This document shows positions 53,798 through 61,801 of a stretch of 64,000 nt of DNA, piece after piece. Source of the DNA: Sanguibacter keddieii (GTDB taxonomy: Bacteria > Actinomycetota > Actinomycetes > Actinomycetales > Actinomycetaceae); the NCBI RefSeq assembly GCF_001064145.1, contig NZ_JVOJ01000029.1:42111-106110 (forward strand). Reading direction: 5' to 3'. The notes beneath the pieces were generated by a model. That model made no database searches. It was not told where the DNA came from and saw only the letters and a program-made list of their open reading frames with translations. Within the stretch, counting starts at the first letter, position 1; the number at the start of each line of letters is the position of its first letter. A program made the position numbers and the translations under genes.

Positions 53798-54445
53798 TCA
53801 GGAGCGAAGCCACGGGGCATTGACGGGCCGCAATCCAGCCCACCCGCGGGCGCGGGCAGCGTGGGTGGCGAGCACACCGATGACGGCCGACGGATTATGC
53901 AGTCGCCCGTCCAGCACCATAGTGAGGGCATCGTCGAGGCCAACCCACGCGTATTCCATCGTCGCCTCCTCGTCCTCACGTTCGAAAGCCTCGTCGGCGT
54001 CCCGAAGGTCGCGCGCGAGGAAAATACGCAGCGGCTCGGTCGAGCCACCGGGAGAGGTGAAATAGTCGACGAGAACATCCCAGCGTTTCGCAACCAGATC
54101 CGCCTCTTCAGCAAGCTCACGCTGCGCTGCGACGCGCGGATCCTCACCGGGGATGTCAAGCAACCCCGCGGGAATCTCCCACAGCAAGGCCTTCACGGGG
54201 TGACGGTACTGACGTTCGAGGAGAATCTCCTCTCCCCCACTCTCACCGCGCAGCACAACCACTGCAACGGCACCCGGGTGGCGCGTGTATTCACGAACCA
54301 CGGGTTCCTGCCCCTCGACGACAATGACGTGGTCCTTGACCATGTCGACGATGCGGCCGCTCCATACGACCTGGCTCGCCGCAACCGCGTGCGGGCTTGG
54401 TTGATCCGCAATGGCCTGAACCTGCTCGTTCGGCAGAAAATGCAT
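53798..54445 (-). CDS. NUDIX hydrolase, ADP-ribose pyrophosphatase type
   Basis: A 215-residue NUDIX protein that likely splits ADP-ribose to AMP and ribose 5-phosphate. The NUDIX box is GLLDIPGEDPRVAAQRELAEEADL, with the REL-EE metal-binding core, and the preceding WEIPAG is typical of ADP-ribose pyrophosphatases. Residues 28-60 (VVWSGRIVDMVKDHVIV) form the usual N-terminal dimer domain. It follows pyrG by 8 nt. The position after pyrG matches Rv1700 of M. tuberculosis. Confidence 0.92.
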   Translation of the reverse strand: MHFLPNEQVQAIADQPSPHAVAASQVVWSGRIVDMVKDHVIVVEGQEPVVREYTRHPGAVAVVVLRGESGGEEILLERQYRHPVKALLWEIPAGLLDIPGEDPRVAAQRELAEEADLVAKRWDVLVDYFTSPGGSTEPLRIFLARDLRDADEAFEREDEEATMEYAWVGLDDALTMVLDGRLHNPSAVIGVLATHAARARGWAGLRPVNAPWLRS

Positions 54446-54453
54446 GTCGTCTC

Positions 54454-56163
54454 TTATTCCTTCTCATCCGAACGCGAAGAATAACGCCCGACGTGACGCT
54501 TCAACGCAGCTTCAATCAGCCCCGCAAAAAGCGGGTGCGGGCGCGTCGGACGACTCTTGAACTCCGGGTGCGCCTGCGTTGCAACATAGTAGGGATGCTG
54601 CTTCGAATCAAGCTCGACGAACTCGACAAGTGAGCCGTCCGGAGAGGTTCCGGACACCTTCAAGCCTGCCTGTTCGAGACGCTCACGGTAGGCATTGTTG
54701 ACCTCGTAGCGATGGCGGTGCCGCTCACTGACCTCCGTCGCGCCATAGGTGGTGGCAACAATCGAATTCGGGGCGAGAGCCGCGGGGTATGCGCCGAGTC
54801 GCATCGTTCCGCCCATGTCACCGCTGCCATCGACGAACTCGTGTTGGTCGGCCATCGTGTGGATGACGGGCTCGGTCGTGTCCGGATCCATTTCGGTCGA
54901 CGACGCCCCGGTGATGCCAGCGAGATGACGGGCGGCCTCAATCACCATGCACTGCAGGCCCAGGCACAGCCCCAGCGTCGGAACACGATGCTCGCGCGCC
55001 CAGCGCAGCGCGCCGAGCTTTCCCTCAATGCCACGGATGCCGAAGCCTCCGGGGACAACGATCGCGTCGACGCCGGCGAGCTCGCGGGCAGCACCTTCGG
55101 GTGTCTCGCACGTGTCCGAGGCGACCCAGCGGATGTCAACGCGAGCGTTGTGTGCGAAGCCGCCGTGCTTGATCGCCTCAGACACCGACAGATACGCGTC
55201 GTGCAGGTCGATGTACTTGCCGACCAGGGCAACCTCAACGCGGCGCTTGGGAGAATGCACGCGCTCCAGGAGCTCCTTCCATTCCTTCCAGTCGACGTCG
55301 CGGAAGGACAATCCGAGGCGCTGGACCAGGTAGGCGTCGAGGCCCTCGCGATACAGCGTCAGCGGCACGTTGTAGATGGAGGCGACGTCGGCGCACTCGA
55401 TGACCGCGTCGGGGTCGACATCACACATGAGGGCTACCTTCGACTTGATGCCCTCAGGCAGCGCGCGATCGGTGCGCAGCACCAGCGCGTCAGGCGCGAT
55501 GCCAATCGATCGCAGTGCGCTGACGGAGTGCTGCGTCGGCTTTGTCTTCAACTCGCCCGCCGCGGGCAGGAAAGGAATAAGCGACACGTGCACGAAGGCA
55601 ACGTTCGAGCGGCCGAGGTCGTGGCGCACCTGACGGGCCGCCTCCAAGAACGGCTGCGATTCGATGTCGCCGACAGTGCCGCCGATTTCCGTGATGATGA
55701 CGTCCGGACGGTCACCATTCTCGTCGGGCTGGGCCTGGCGACGCATGACGTTCTTAATCTCGTCGGTGATATGAGGGATGACCTGAACCGTGTCGCCCAG
55801 GTATTCGCCGCGGCGCTCCTTGGCGATCACCGTGGAATACACCTGGCCGGTCGTCGCATTAGCGGCACCCGACAGGTTCACGTCGAGGAAGCGCTCGTAG
55901 TGGCCGATATCCAGATCGGTCTCCGCGCCATCCTCCGTCACGAACACCTCGCCGTGCTGGAAGGGGTTCATCGTGCCGGGATCGACGTTGATGTAGGGAT
56001 CGAGCTTCTGCATGACCACATGCAGTCCCCGCGATCGAAGGAGTCTGCCCAAGCTGGAGGCGGTCAGGCCCTTGCCCAAGGAGGAGACGACACCCCCCGT
56101 CACAAAAATGTGCTTGGTCATGGAATGTTCCGCGCGCACCGCACGCATTGAAGTACTCACCAT
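54454..56163 (-). CDS. pyrG: CTP synthase
   Basis: Aminates UTP to CTP with glutamine and ATP. About 569 residues from ATG 56163. The synthase domain starts [23 protein letters not shown]. The C-terminal glutamine amidotransferase domain has the nucleophile Cys in [11 protein letters not shown] and the His-Glu pair in HPEFKS. The start is chosen because TAGACT and a GGAG ribosome site precede it; ATG 56148 or 56121 would give a shorter leader (M. tuberculosis also has one). It has its own promoter, separate from steB. Confidence 0.95.
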   Translation of the reverse strand: MVSTSMRAVRAEHSMTKHIFVTGGVVSSLGKGLTASSLGRLLRSRGLHVVMQKLDPYINVDPGTMNPFQHGEVFVTEDGAETDLDIGHYERFLDVNLSGAANATTGQVYSTVIAKERRGEYLGDTVQVIPHITDEIKNVMRRQAQPDENGDRPDVIITEIGGTVGDIESQPFLEAARQVRHDLGRSNVAFVHVSLIPFLPAAGELKTKPTQHSVSALRSIGIAPDALVLRTDRALPEGIKSKVALMCDVDPDAVIECADVASIYNVPLTLYREGLDAYLVQRLGLSFRDVDWKEWKELLERVHSPKRRVEVALVGKYIDLHDAYLSVSEAIKHGGFAHNARVDIRWVASDTCETPEGAARELAGVDAIVVPGGFGIRGIEGKLGALRWAREHRVPTLGLCLGLQCMVIEAARHLAGITGASSTEMDPDTTEPVIHTMADQHEFVDGSGDMGGTMRLGAYPAALAPNSIVATTYGATEVSERHRHRYEVNNAYRERLEQAGLKVSGTSPDGSLVEFVELDSKQHPYYVATQAHPEFKSRPTRPHPLFAGLIEAALKRHVGRYSSRSDEKE

Positions 56164-56171
56164 GGAACTCC

Positions 56172-56177
56172 AGTCTA
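56172..56177 (-). promoter_or_regulatory. -10 box of pyrG
   Basis: Minus strand TAGACT, then 8 nt including GGAG, then ATG at 56163. Confidence 0.45.
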
Positions 56178-56193
56178 ACACTCCACCGATGAC

Positions 56194-56230
56194 TCGGCCC
56201 CCGCTATCTCTGCAGATCAGCGGGGGCCGA
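56194..56230. terminator. Hairpin terminator between steB and pyrG
   Basis: A 12-bp stem (TCGGCCCCCGCT, 56194-56205, with 56219-56230) and 13-nt loop. It ends the HAD-to-steB operon and separates it from pyrG. Confidence 0.75.
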
Positions 56231-56256
56231 CGAGGCACATCGCGTATTGACGCGCT

Positions 56257-57150
56257 TTACTTGTTGCTGGGGATGACAGACTGTGCTCCGTTACCCACAC
56301 CGAAAGCGCGGGCGCCCGTCGCGGGCGTCGACAGCGCGAGCGCGGTATCGACGGCGGCGAGGGTCGTACCAACGGAGTCAACCGTCGTGACGGTGACGCC
56401 ACTAGCACGCACCTGAGAGATCATCGCGTCACGGGTGGAGGCGTCGCCAACAAGAACGCCGTTCGTCGAACCGAGGGCCTGACCGAGGCCAACCCACGCA
56501 TCCGGGCTCTGAGTCGCCGCAGCGGGCGTCGCGTTGGAGACGGCCGTGGCCTGCGCGCGTGGTCCGACCGCGACGATCGCCGTGGCGCTTCCATTCGCAT
56601 CCTCGTCAACGGTCATGATCGGCGTGGATTCGTCGGTGAGAATCTGACGCAGCAGGTCGGTCTCGGCTCCGGTGGTGGTGAGCACCTGGACGATCGAATA
56701 GCCAACGACGCCATCGGCACTAGCGGTCTTGGCCGCCCCCGAAGCGAGATGCGACGCCAGGGTCGTTGACAGTGTCGTGCGGTACTGGCTCATCGAGGTG
56801 GACTGCCAGTTGTCGCTCAGCGTCACACGCCCGACGACGCTCGCGCCGGCATCGGTCAGCGTCGAACGAATCGCGGCCACGTCGTCGTCAGATGCGCCGG
56901 GCAGGACGACGAGAGCAACCTTGGCGGAGCTGAGCGAGGCAGTAAGCGTCGAAGATGCGAGAGCCTTGAGGCCGGCAGCCTCCGCATCGGCGCGAGCGCT
57001 CAGCAGCGGGTCCGGTGCCGAGGCAGTAGCCGACGAGCTGACGCCGGCCTGGATACGGCTCTGCAGCGGGCCTGCCCCCAGAACGACGCCAACGGCCAGG
57101 GCGATGAAGATCCCGATGATCGAGACAACGTGGTAGCGGAAGTTAATCAT
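56257..57150 (-). CDS. steB: SteB / MctB-family membrane protein
   Basis: A 297-residue protein with an N-terminal transmembrane helix (RYHVVSIIGIFIALAVGVVLG), a coiled segment and an extracytoplasmic alpha/beta domain. Members are annotated as copper transporter MctB (Rv1698). In Corynebacterium the same position encodes SteB, the partner of SteA in cell separation. The gene overlaps steA by 4 nt, which favours the SteB view. A role in copper export would need independent support; no copper-binding Cys/Met cluster is visible. Confidence 0.85.
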   Translation of the reverse strand: MINFRYHVVSIIGIFIALAVGVVLGAGPLQSRIQAGVSSSATASAPDPLLSARADAEAAGLKALASSTLTASLSSAKVALVVLPGASDDDVAAIRSTLTDAGASVVGRVTLSDNWQSTSMSQYRTTLSTTLASHLASGAAKTASADGVVGYSIVQVLTTTGAETDLLRQILTDESTPIMTVDEDANGSATAIVAVGPRAQATAVSNATPAAATQSPDAWVGLGQALGSTNGVLVGDASTRDAMISQVRASGVTVTTVDSVGTTLAAVDTALALSTPATGARAFGVGNGAQSVIPSNK

Positions 57151-58292
57151 TGGGCTCCTCCTGCGGAGTGCATCAGCGAGTCGAAGAATGAAGTAACGGG
57201 GTGCAGTAGGTCATTGCCCCACGGGGTCGACCACAGGGCAACGCCCATCAGGGCCAGTGCGACCACGGCGAGCAGGACAAGCGTCCAACCGCGCGGGCGC
57301 GGGCGGAAGGTAGCCGCAACCGCCTGCGCACCGATAAGGCGCGAGCCAACCGCGAGTCGCGAGAAGAATGCGGGGGCGACCAGTGCCCGGCCGGCGTCAA
57401 CCAGTTCCGCCTCCCCGTAGGACACGCCGGCGGTGACGACAGCGGGTGCCGTCGAATGTGCGGCGACAACGAGAGCCGCGTCGAGAGAGGTGCCAGCCAT
57501 GGCAATGCGTTCGTAAACAACGCCCATGCGGTCGAGTCGATCCGCGCCGGGCGCGAGACCGTCTCCTCCGACGCGGACAATGAACGAACGGGCCTTGCGG
57601 ATCGCCTTCTCACTCATGAGTTCGGCGTCGCCGACGACGAGGTCGAGCGACAGCCGGGCCTTCAGAGCCACGTCGGCTCCGCCGTCGACGGCGATCACGA
57701 ACGGGCTGACCTCGGATCGCCAACGCGCAAGCGCACGCAACTCAGCCTTCGCGTCGGCAGCGCCCGTCACGAGGAGAATCGGCTTCTTGCCAAGGTCGGA
57801 GAGCTCGGGTACGTCGACTCCGCGCAGCACTGTGGCGCCATCTTTCGCCAGGTAATCCTCAATGGAGGCGTCGACACCGGCGAAAAGCGCGGACGAGTCG
57901 GCGACGTCGACGTCCAAGTCGTCCGACGACACAACGGATCCGGTCGCGATAACGGAGCCGTCCACGAGGACCTTCGAGCCTGTCACCGTCACCTCTTGAC
58001 CTTCGCGCAGCGACATAATGTCCTGGCCCAGGTCGTCGACGAGGACGATGCCGGCCTCGAGGATGAGGCGAGGCCCCAGCGCGGCTGCGCGTCCCGTCAG
58101 AGACGGCTGCGCGTTCAGCACGGCCACGGGATCGGCTGCGACAAGCGCCGCGGCGCTCTCGCGATCCAGGTCCGCAACGTTGATGACGGCGATTTCGCCG
58201 CGTTCTAGGCGCGTCGCCAGATGCTTGGGGCGGTCGTCAATGCGAATTCGCCCGGAGCGCGCGCTCGATTCCTTTGAAAGTGTCTCACTCAT
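57147..58292 (-). CDS. steA: Putative cytokinetic ring protein SteA
   Basis: A 381-residue actinobacterial protein with a thiamin-pyrophosphokinase-like catalytic fold (FVIAVDGGADVALKARLSLDLVVGDAELMS) and one C-terminal transmembrane helix (WTLVLLAVVALALMGVALW). In Corynebacterium SteA works with SteB in septal peptidoglycan splitting. Overlap of 4 nt with both recN and steB shows coupled translation, the same order as in Corynebacterium and Mycobacterium. Whether it binds a nucleotide is not clear from the sequence. Confidence 0.9.
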   Translation of the reverse strand: MSETLSKESSARSGRIRIDDRPKHLATRLERGEIAVINVADLDRESAAALVAADPVAVLNAQPSLTGRAAALGPRLILEAGIVLVDDLGQDIMSLREGQEVTVTGSKVLVDGSVIATGSVVSSDDLDVDVADSSALFAGVDASIEDYLAKDGATVLRGVDVPELSDLGKKPILLVTGAADAKAELRALARWRSEVSPFVIAVDGGADVALKARLSLDLVVGDAELMSEKAIRKARSFIVRVGGDGLAPGADRLDRMGVVYERIAMAGTSLDAALVVAAHSTAPAVVTAGVSYGEAELVDAGRALVAPAFFSRLAVGSRLIGAQAVAATFRPRPRGWTLVLLAVVALALMGVALWSTPWGNDLLHPVTSFFDSLMHSAGGAQ

Positions 58293-59965
58293 CCCTGCGA
58301 TTGTGACACGGCAGAGGCCAAGACTTGCGATGCGTGGCGGCGCGCCGCAGCTGAGTGCGGATCCCCACCCATCATGCGTGTCAATTCAGCTTCACGCTCA
58401 TCGCCGCTGACTTCACGCACCTTCGTGGTCCCGTCGTTCTTTTCGATGACGAGGTGCTGGTCGCCGAAAGCCGCGACTTGGGCCAGGTGCGTGACGACAA
58501 TGACCTGTCGCGTTTCCGCAAGCTTCTTGAGACGTGCGCCGACCTCCGTGGCCGTCTGCCCACCAATACCGGCATCGATCTCGTCAAAGATGAACGTCGA
58601 GGAGGCCTCAGTGCGCCCCAACATCAGTTCCAATGCGAGCATGACACGGGACAACTCGCCACCGGAGGCCCCCTGTCCGAGTGGACGGGCGGGAGCGTGA
58701 GGATGCGGCTGCAGCCGGAAGACGACGTTCTCGCATCCATGGGAGGTCGGTTTCGTCGGCTCACAATCGATGTGCAGCATCGCGTCGGGCATCGACAGGG
58801 CGTGCAGCTCCTCGTTCACGCCTTCCGCGAGCTGTGCCGCAAGACGCATGCGTGCCTGCGTGACGCGGCGCCCGCACTCAAGCACACGCTCCTGAGCGGC
58901 CACCAGTTCACGTTCGACAGTCTCAGGATCGGACACCGGCGAAGAAAGCTCGTCGACGCGGCAGCGAGCCTCGTCGGCCCACGCGAGGAGACCCTCTATG
59001 TCGCCAGCGCGCCCGCGCAGAACGTCCTTGATGGCCGCCCGTCGCGCGTGAATCTGCGCCAGCCTCTCCGGATCCGCGTCGAGGCGCGCCAGGTACGCTG
59101 AGACGTCATCAGCGAGTGCTTCCAGCTCAAGCACCTGACTGCGCGCGCGTCCCACAAACTCAGCCACGGCCTCGTCACATCGGGCTGCGTCATCAAGCTG
59201 CGCGTAGGCGTGCCGGGTTGCCTCGACCGCCCCGGTAAAGTCACCCCGATCGTCACCCTTGAGATACCCCAGAGACACGCCAACCAACGCACGCAGGTCC
59301 TCGACGTTCGTCAGGCGCGCTGCCTCGCGAACGAGGCCTTCCTCCTCGCCGATCGTAGGATCGAGATCTTCGATCTGGCGGATGGCAGCACGCAGATCCT
59401 CCAGCTCCTCGGCACGCTCGCTCGCATCGCCGCGCAACGAATCCAGGCGATGCTTGACGTCGACCGCATAGCGGAAAGCGACTCGGTACTCTTCGAGCGC
59501 AGCAGCATGCTCCTCGCCGCCGAACTGATCGAGCGCACGACGCTGGGCGGCTTCCCCCGTCAAGCGGATCTGGTCGGCCTGCCCGTGGATCGTCACCATC
59601 GACCCGACGATATCCGCCAAAACCGAGGCCGGCACGGGACGCGATCCGAGGTGCGCGCGGGAGCGCCCAGCAGCACGCACCGAACGACCGACAATCAGCT
59701 CGCCCCCCTCGACGAGGCCGCCGCTCTCCTCAACGCGTGCTGCAACCTCCTCCCCCACCGAGAAAATGCCGTCGACGGATAGACGGTCAGCGCCCGAGCG
59801 CACGAGCGCCGCATCCGCGCGGGCACCGAGCAGCAGCTGCAAGCTGGACAGTACCATCGTCTTACCCGCACCGGTCTCGCCTGTGACGACGATAAGGCCC
59901 TCACCAAAGTCGACGTGAGCAGACTCGATGACGCCGAGTTGCGAAATGTCGAGCGACTCGATCAC
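58289..59965 (-). CDS. recN: DNA repair protein RecN
   Basis: A 558-residue SMC-like ATPase for double-strand-break repair. Walker A is VTGETGAGKTMVLSSL, followed by a long coiled coil (about 150-350), and the C-terminal half has SGGELSRVMLALELML (signature) and STFIFDEIDAGIGGQTATEVG (Walker B). The start is GTG 59965, overlapping the nadK stop by 4 nt (GTGA). A longer start at 59983 lies inside nadK. No LexA box was seen upstream, so SOS control is unlikely at this position. Confidence 0.95.
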   Translation of the reverse strand: MIESLDISQLGVIESAHVDFGEGLIVVTGETGAGKTMVLSSLQLLLGARADAALVRSGADRLSVDGIFSVGEEVAARVEESGGLVEGGELIVGRSVRAAGRSRAHLGSRPVPASVLADIVGSMVTIHGQADQIRLTGEAAQRRALDQFGGEEHAAALEEYRVAFRYAVDVKHRLDSLRGDASERAEELEDLRAAIRQIEDLDPTIGEEEGLVREAARLTNVEDLRALVGVSLGYLKGDDRGDFTGAVEATRHAYAQLDDAARCDEAVAEFVGRARSQVLELEALADDVSAYLARLDADPERLAQIHARRAAIKDVLRGRAGDIEGLLAWADEARCRVDELSSPVSDPETVERELVAAQERVLECGRRVTQARMRLAAQLAEGVNEELHALSMPDAMLHIDCEPTKPTSHGCENVVFRLQPHPHAPARPLGQGASGGELSRVMLALELMLGRTEASSTFIFDEIDAGIGGQTATEVGARLKKLAETRQVIVVTHLAQVAAFGDQHLVIEKNDGTTKVREVSGDEREAELTRMMGGDPHSAAARRHASQVLASAVSQSQG

Positions 59966-60792
59966 TGGGGACCATCCCTCCACCCACGCACGGGAAGATT
60001 GAACTTGCGAACAAGGCGCGCAGAAAACGGCGTATCGTCCACGCGCACGAGCTGCACGGGTGACGAACCGACACGCGCACGAACCACTGCACCAGCGGGG
60101 ACGGTCATACGCCGCAGGCCGTCACACCACATCTCCGGAGGCGTCCACATGTCGTCGAGAACAACGATCTCCACACACGCCGAGGGGCCGACGACGAGCG
60201 GGCGCGTGAATAGGCCGTGAGCGGCCAACGGGGCGACGACAATCGCCTCCGTATCGGGCCACACGACCGGCCCTCCCGCGGAGAACGAGTAAGCGGTCGA
60301 TCCGGTCGGAGTCGACAAAATCATGCCGTCAGCACCGTACGTCGACACTTCCTGCCCGTCGACAACGAGGGCAAAATGAACGGGATGCGCGACATCCGTG
60401 TGCATGACGACAGCCTCGTTGAGCGCCCAGTCATCAGCCTTCGATCCGTCGGGACGTTCCATCGTGACATCGAGTGTCATGCGTCGTTCGACCGAAAAGT
60501 CGCCATCCGCGATCTTGCGGGCGATGTCGCCGGTCCCCCTGTCGCCCAGCTCCGTCAAGAAACCCATGTGGCCGGCATTGATGCCGAGGAGAGGCACCCC
60601 CAGCGCGCGAGCACTCGACGCAGCGACCAAGAATGTGCCATCGCCGCCGATTGAAAGCACCATGTCGATATCGTGACCCGAAGCGTCGTCCACGACGTCG
60701 ATACCCCGTTCCTTGAGTGCGTCGGCGAGGCTCACGGCACTCGTCACCGCATTGGGGCGGTGACGGTGACGAACCATCAGAACTCGAGTCAT
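59962..60792 (-). CDS. nadK: NAD kinase
   Basis: Phosphorylates NAD+ to NADP+. A 276-residue protein with the signature LSIGGDGTFLVAASSA, the NEAVV substrate-binding motif, and TPTGSTAYSFSAGGPVV. ATP or polyphosphate can serve as donor in actinobacteria. It overlaps tlyA and recN by 4 nt each. The order tlyA-nadK-recN is the same as in M. tuberculosis (Rv1694-Rv1696). Confidence 0.96.
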   Translation of the reverse strand: MTRVLMVRHRHRPNAVTSAVSLADALKERGIDVVDDASGHDIDMVLSIGGDGTFLVAASSARALGVPLLGINAGHMGFLTELGDRGTGDIARKIADGDFSVERRMTLDVTMERPDGSKADDWALNEAVVMHTDVAHPVHFALVVDGQEVSTYGADGMILSTPTGSTAYSFSAGGPVVWPDTEAIVVAPLAAHGLFTRPLVVGPSACVEIVVLDDMWTPPEMWCDGLRRMTVPAGAVVRARVGSSPVQLVRVDDTPFSARLVRKFNLPVRGWRDGPQ

Positions 60793-61616
60793 CGGGAGCC
60801 TCCAGCTGGACCGGCCTCGACCGCACGCCGGATGTAGTCGGTGAGCTGCGTCGGGTCGATGGGATCCGGGTAGTCGCGGCGCATGTGCACGAAATACTCG
60901 ACGTTTCCGGACGGACCGGGCAGCGGCGACGCGGCGATCGCGGCGATATCCAGGCCAAGGTCGATGGCACAGCGCGCAACCGTCTCCACGGTTTCCACAT
61001 GATGTTCCGGATTACGGACGACGCCTCCGTGGCCGAGGCGTTCCTTACCGATTTCGAACTGAGGCTTGACCATGAGGAGGAAGTCGGCGTGGGGCGCGGC
61101 CGCAGCGACGAGCGCAGGAAGAACCAACGTCAGCGAAATGAACGACATATCGCCAACGACAAGCTCAGGAGCGGGAGCGACGGAAGCTGGATCGAGGGTG
61201 CGCACGTTCGTCCGATCGTGCACCTCCACGCGCGGGTCGCTCTGCAACTTCCATGCGAGCTGGCCATACCCGACATCGACGGCAACGACGGACGCTGCGC
61301 CACGCCGTAGCAACACATCGGTGAAACCACCCGTCGAAGCGCCTGCATCCAAAGCACGGCGTCCCTCGATCAACGGTGCCTTGTCACCGAGCGCATCGAG
61401 CGCTCCTGCAAGCTTGTGAGCACCACGCGATACGTACTCTGGATCATCCGACTCCTCGACGACGATCGCCTGAGCGGGGTCCATCTGGCGCGCGGGCTTG
61501 AGCACGATCTGTCCGTCGAGCTTGACGCGCCCGTCCTCGATCATCTGTGCGGCAGCGGAACGGGACTTCGCAAGGCCGCGGCGCACCAGCTCGGAGTCGA
61601 TTCTGCGTAACTTCAT
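60789..61616 (-). CDS. tlyA: 16S/23S rRNA 2'-O-methyltransferase TlyA
   Basis: A 275-residue rRNA cytidine methyltransferase; in mycobacteria its loss gives capreomycin resistance. The N-terminal S4 RNA-binding domain is residues 1-60 (RRIDSELVRRGLAKSRSAAAQMIEDGRV). The SAM motif DAGASTGGFTDVLL and catalytic VVGDMSFISL, LMVKPQFEIG follow. The family is also called hemolysin A, a misleading name. It overlaps nadK and the small upstream gene by 4 nt each. Confidence 0.95.
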   Translation of the reverse strand: MKLRRIDSELVRRGLAKSRSAAAQMIEDGRVKLDGQIVLKPARQMDPAQAIVVEESDDPEYVSRGAHKLAGALDALGDKAPLIEGRRALDAGASTGGFTDVLLRRGAASVVAVDVGYGQLAWKLQSDPRVEVHDRTNVRTLDPASVAPAPELVVGDMSFISLTLVLPALVAAAAPHADFLLMVKPQFEIGKERLGHGGVVRNPEHHVETVETVARCAIDLGLDIAAIAASPLPGPSGNVEYFVHMRRDYPDPIDPTQLTDYIRRAVEAGPAGGSR

Positions 61617-61801
61617 GCGCCGTTCCCCTCGTTGCGTGAGGCCGTCAGTTGCGCGCCGGGGTGGACAGTACCGGTCGGTGCGTCGGCAGACAGGGCCCGC
61701 CGTAAGTTGGCCTCGATCGCTCGGAGCGTCTCTACTTGAAGGGACGCTCCGAGCTGATCGAAACCGACCAGGCGGGCTTCAGTCTGCTCGCGTAATGCCA
61801 T
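61613..61801 (-). CDS. Small conserved protein between HAD gene and tlyA
   Basis: A 62-residue protein: MALREQTEARLVGFDQLGASLQ, then a helical RAIEANLRRALSADAP. The ATG shares bases with the HAD stop (TGATG) and its stop overlaps tlyA by 4 nt, which together mark it as a real coupled gene. M. tuberculosis has a small protein in the same place (Rv1693). I know of no function. Confidence 0.75.
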   Translation of the reverse strand: MALREQTEARLVGFDQLGASLQVETLRAIEANLRRALSADAPTGTVHPGAQLTASRNEGNGA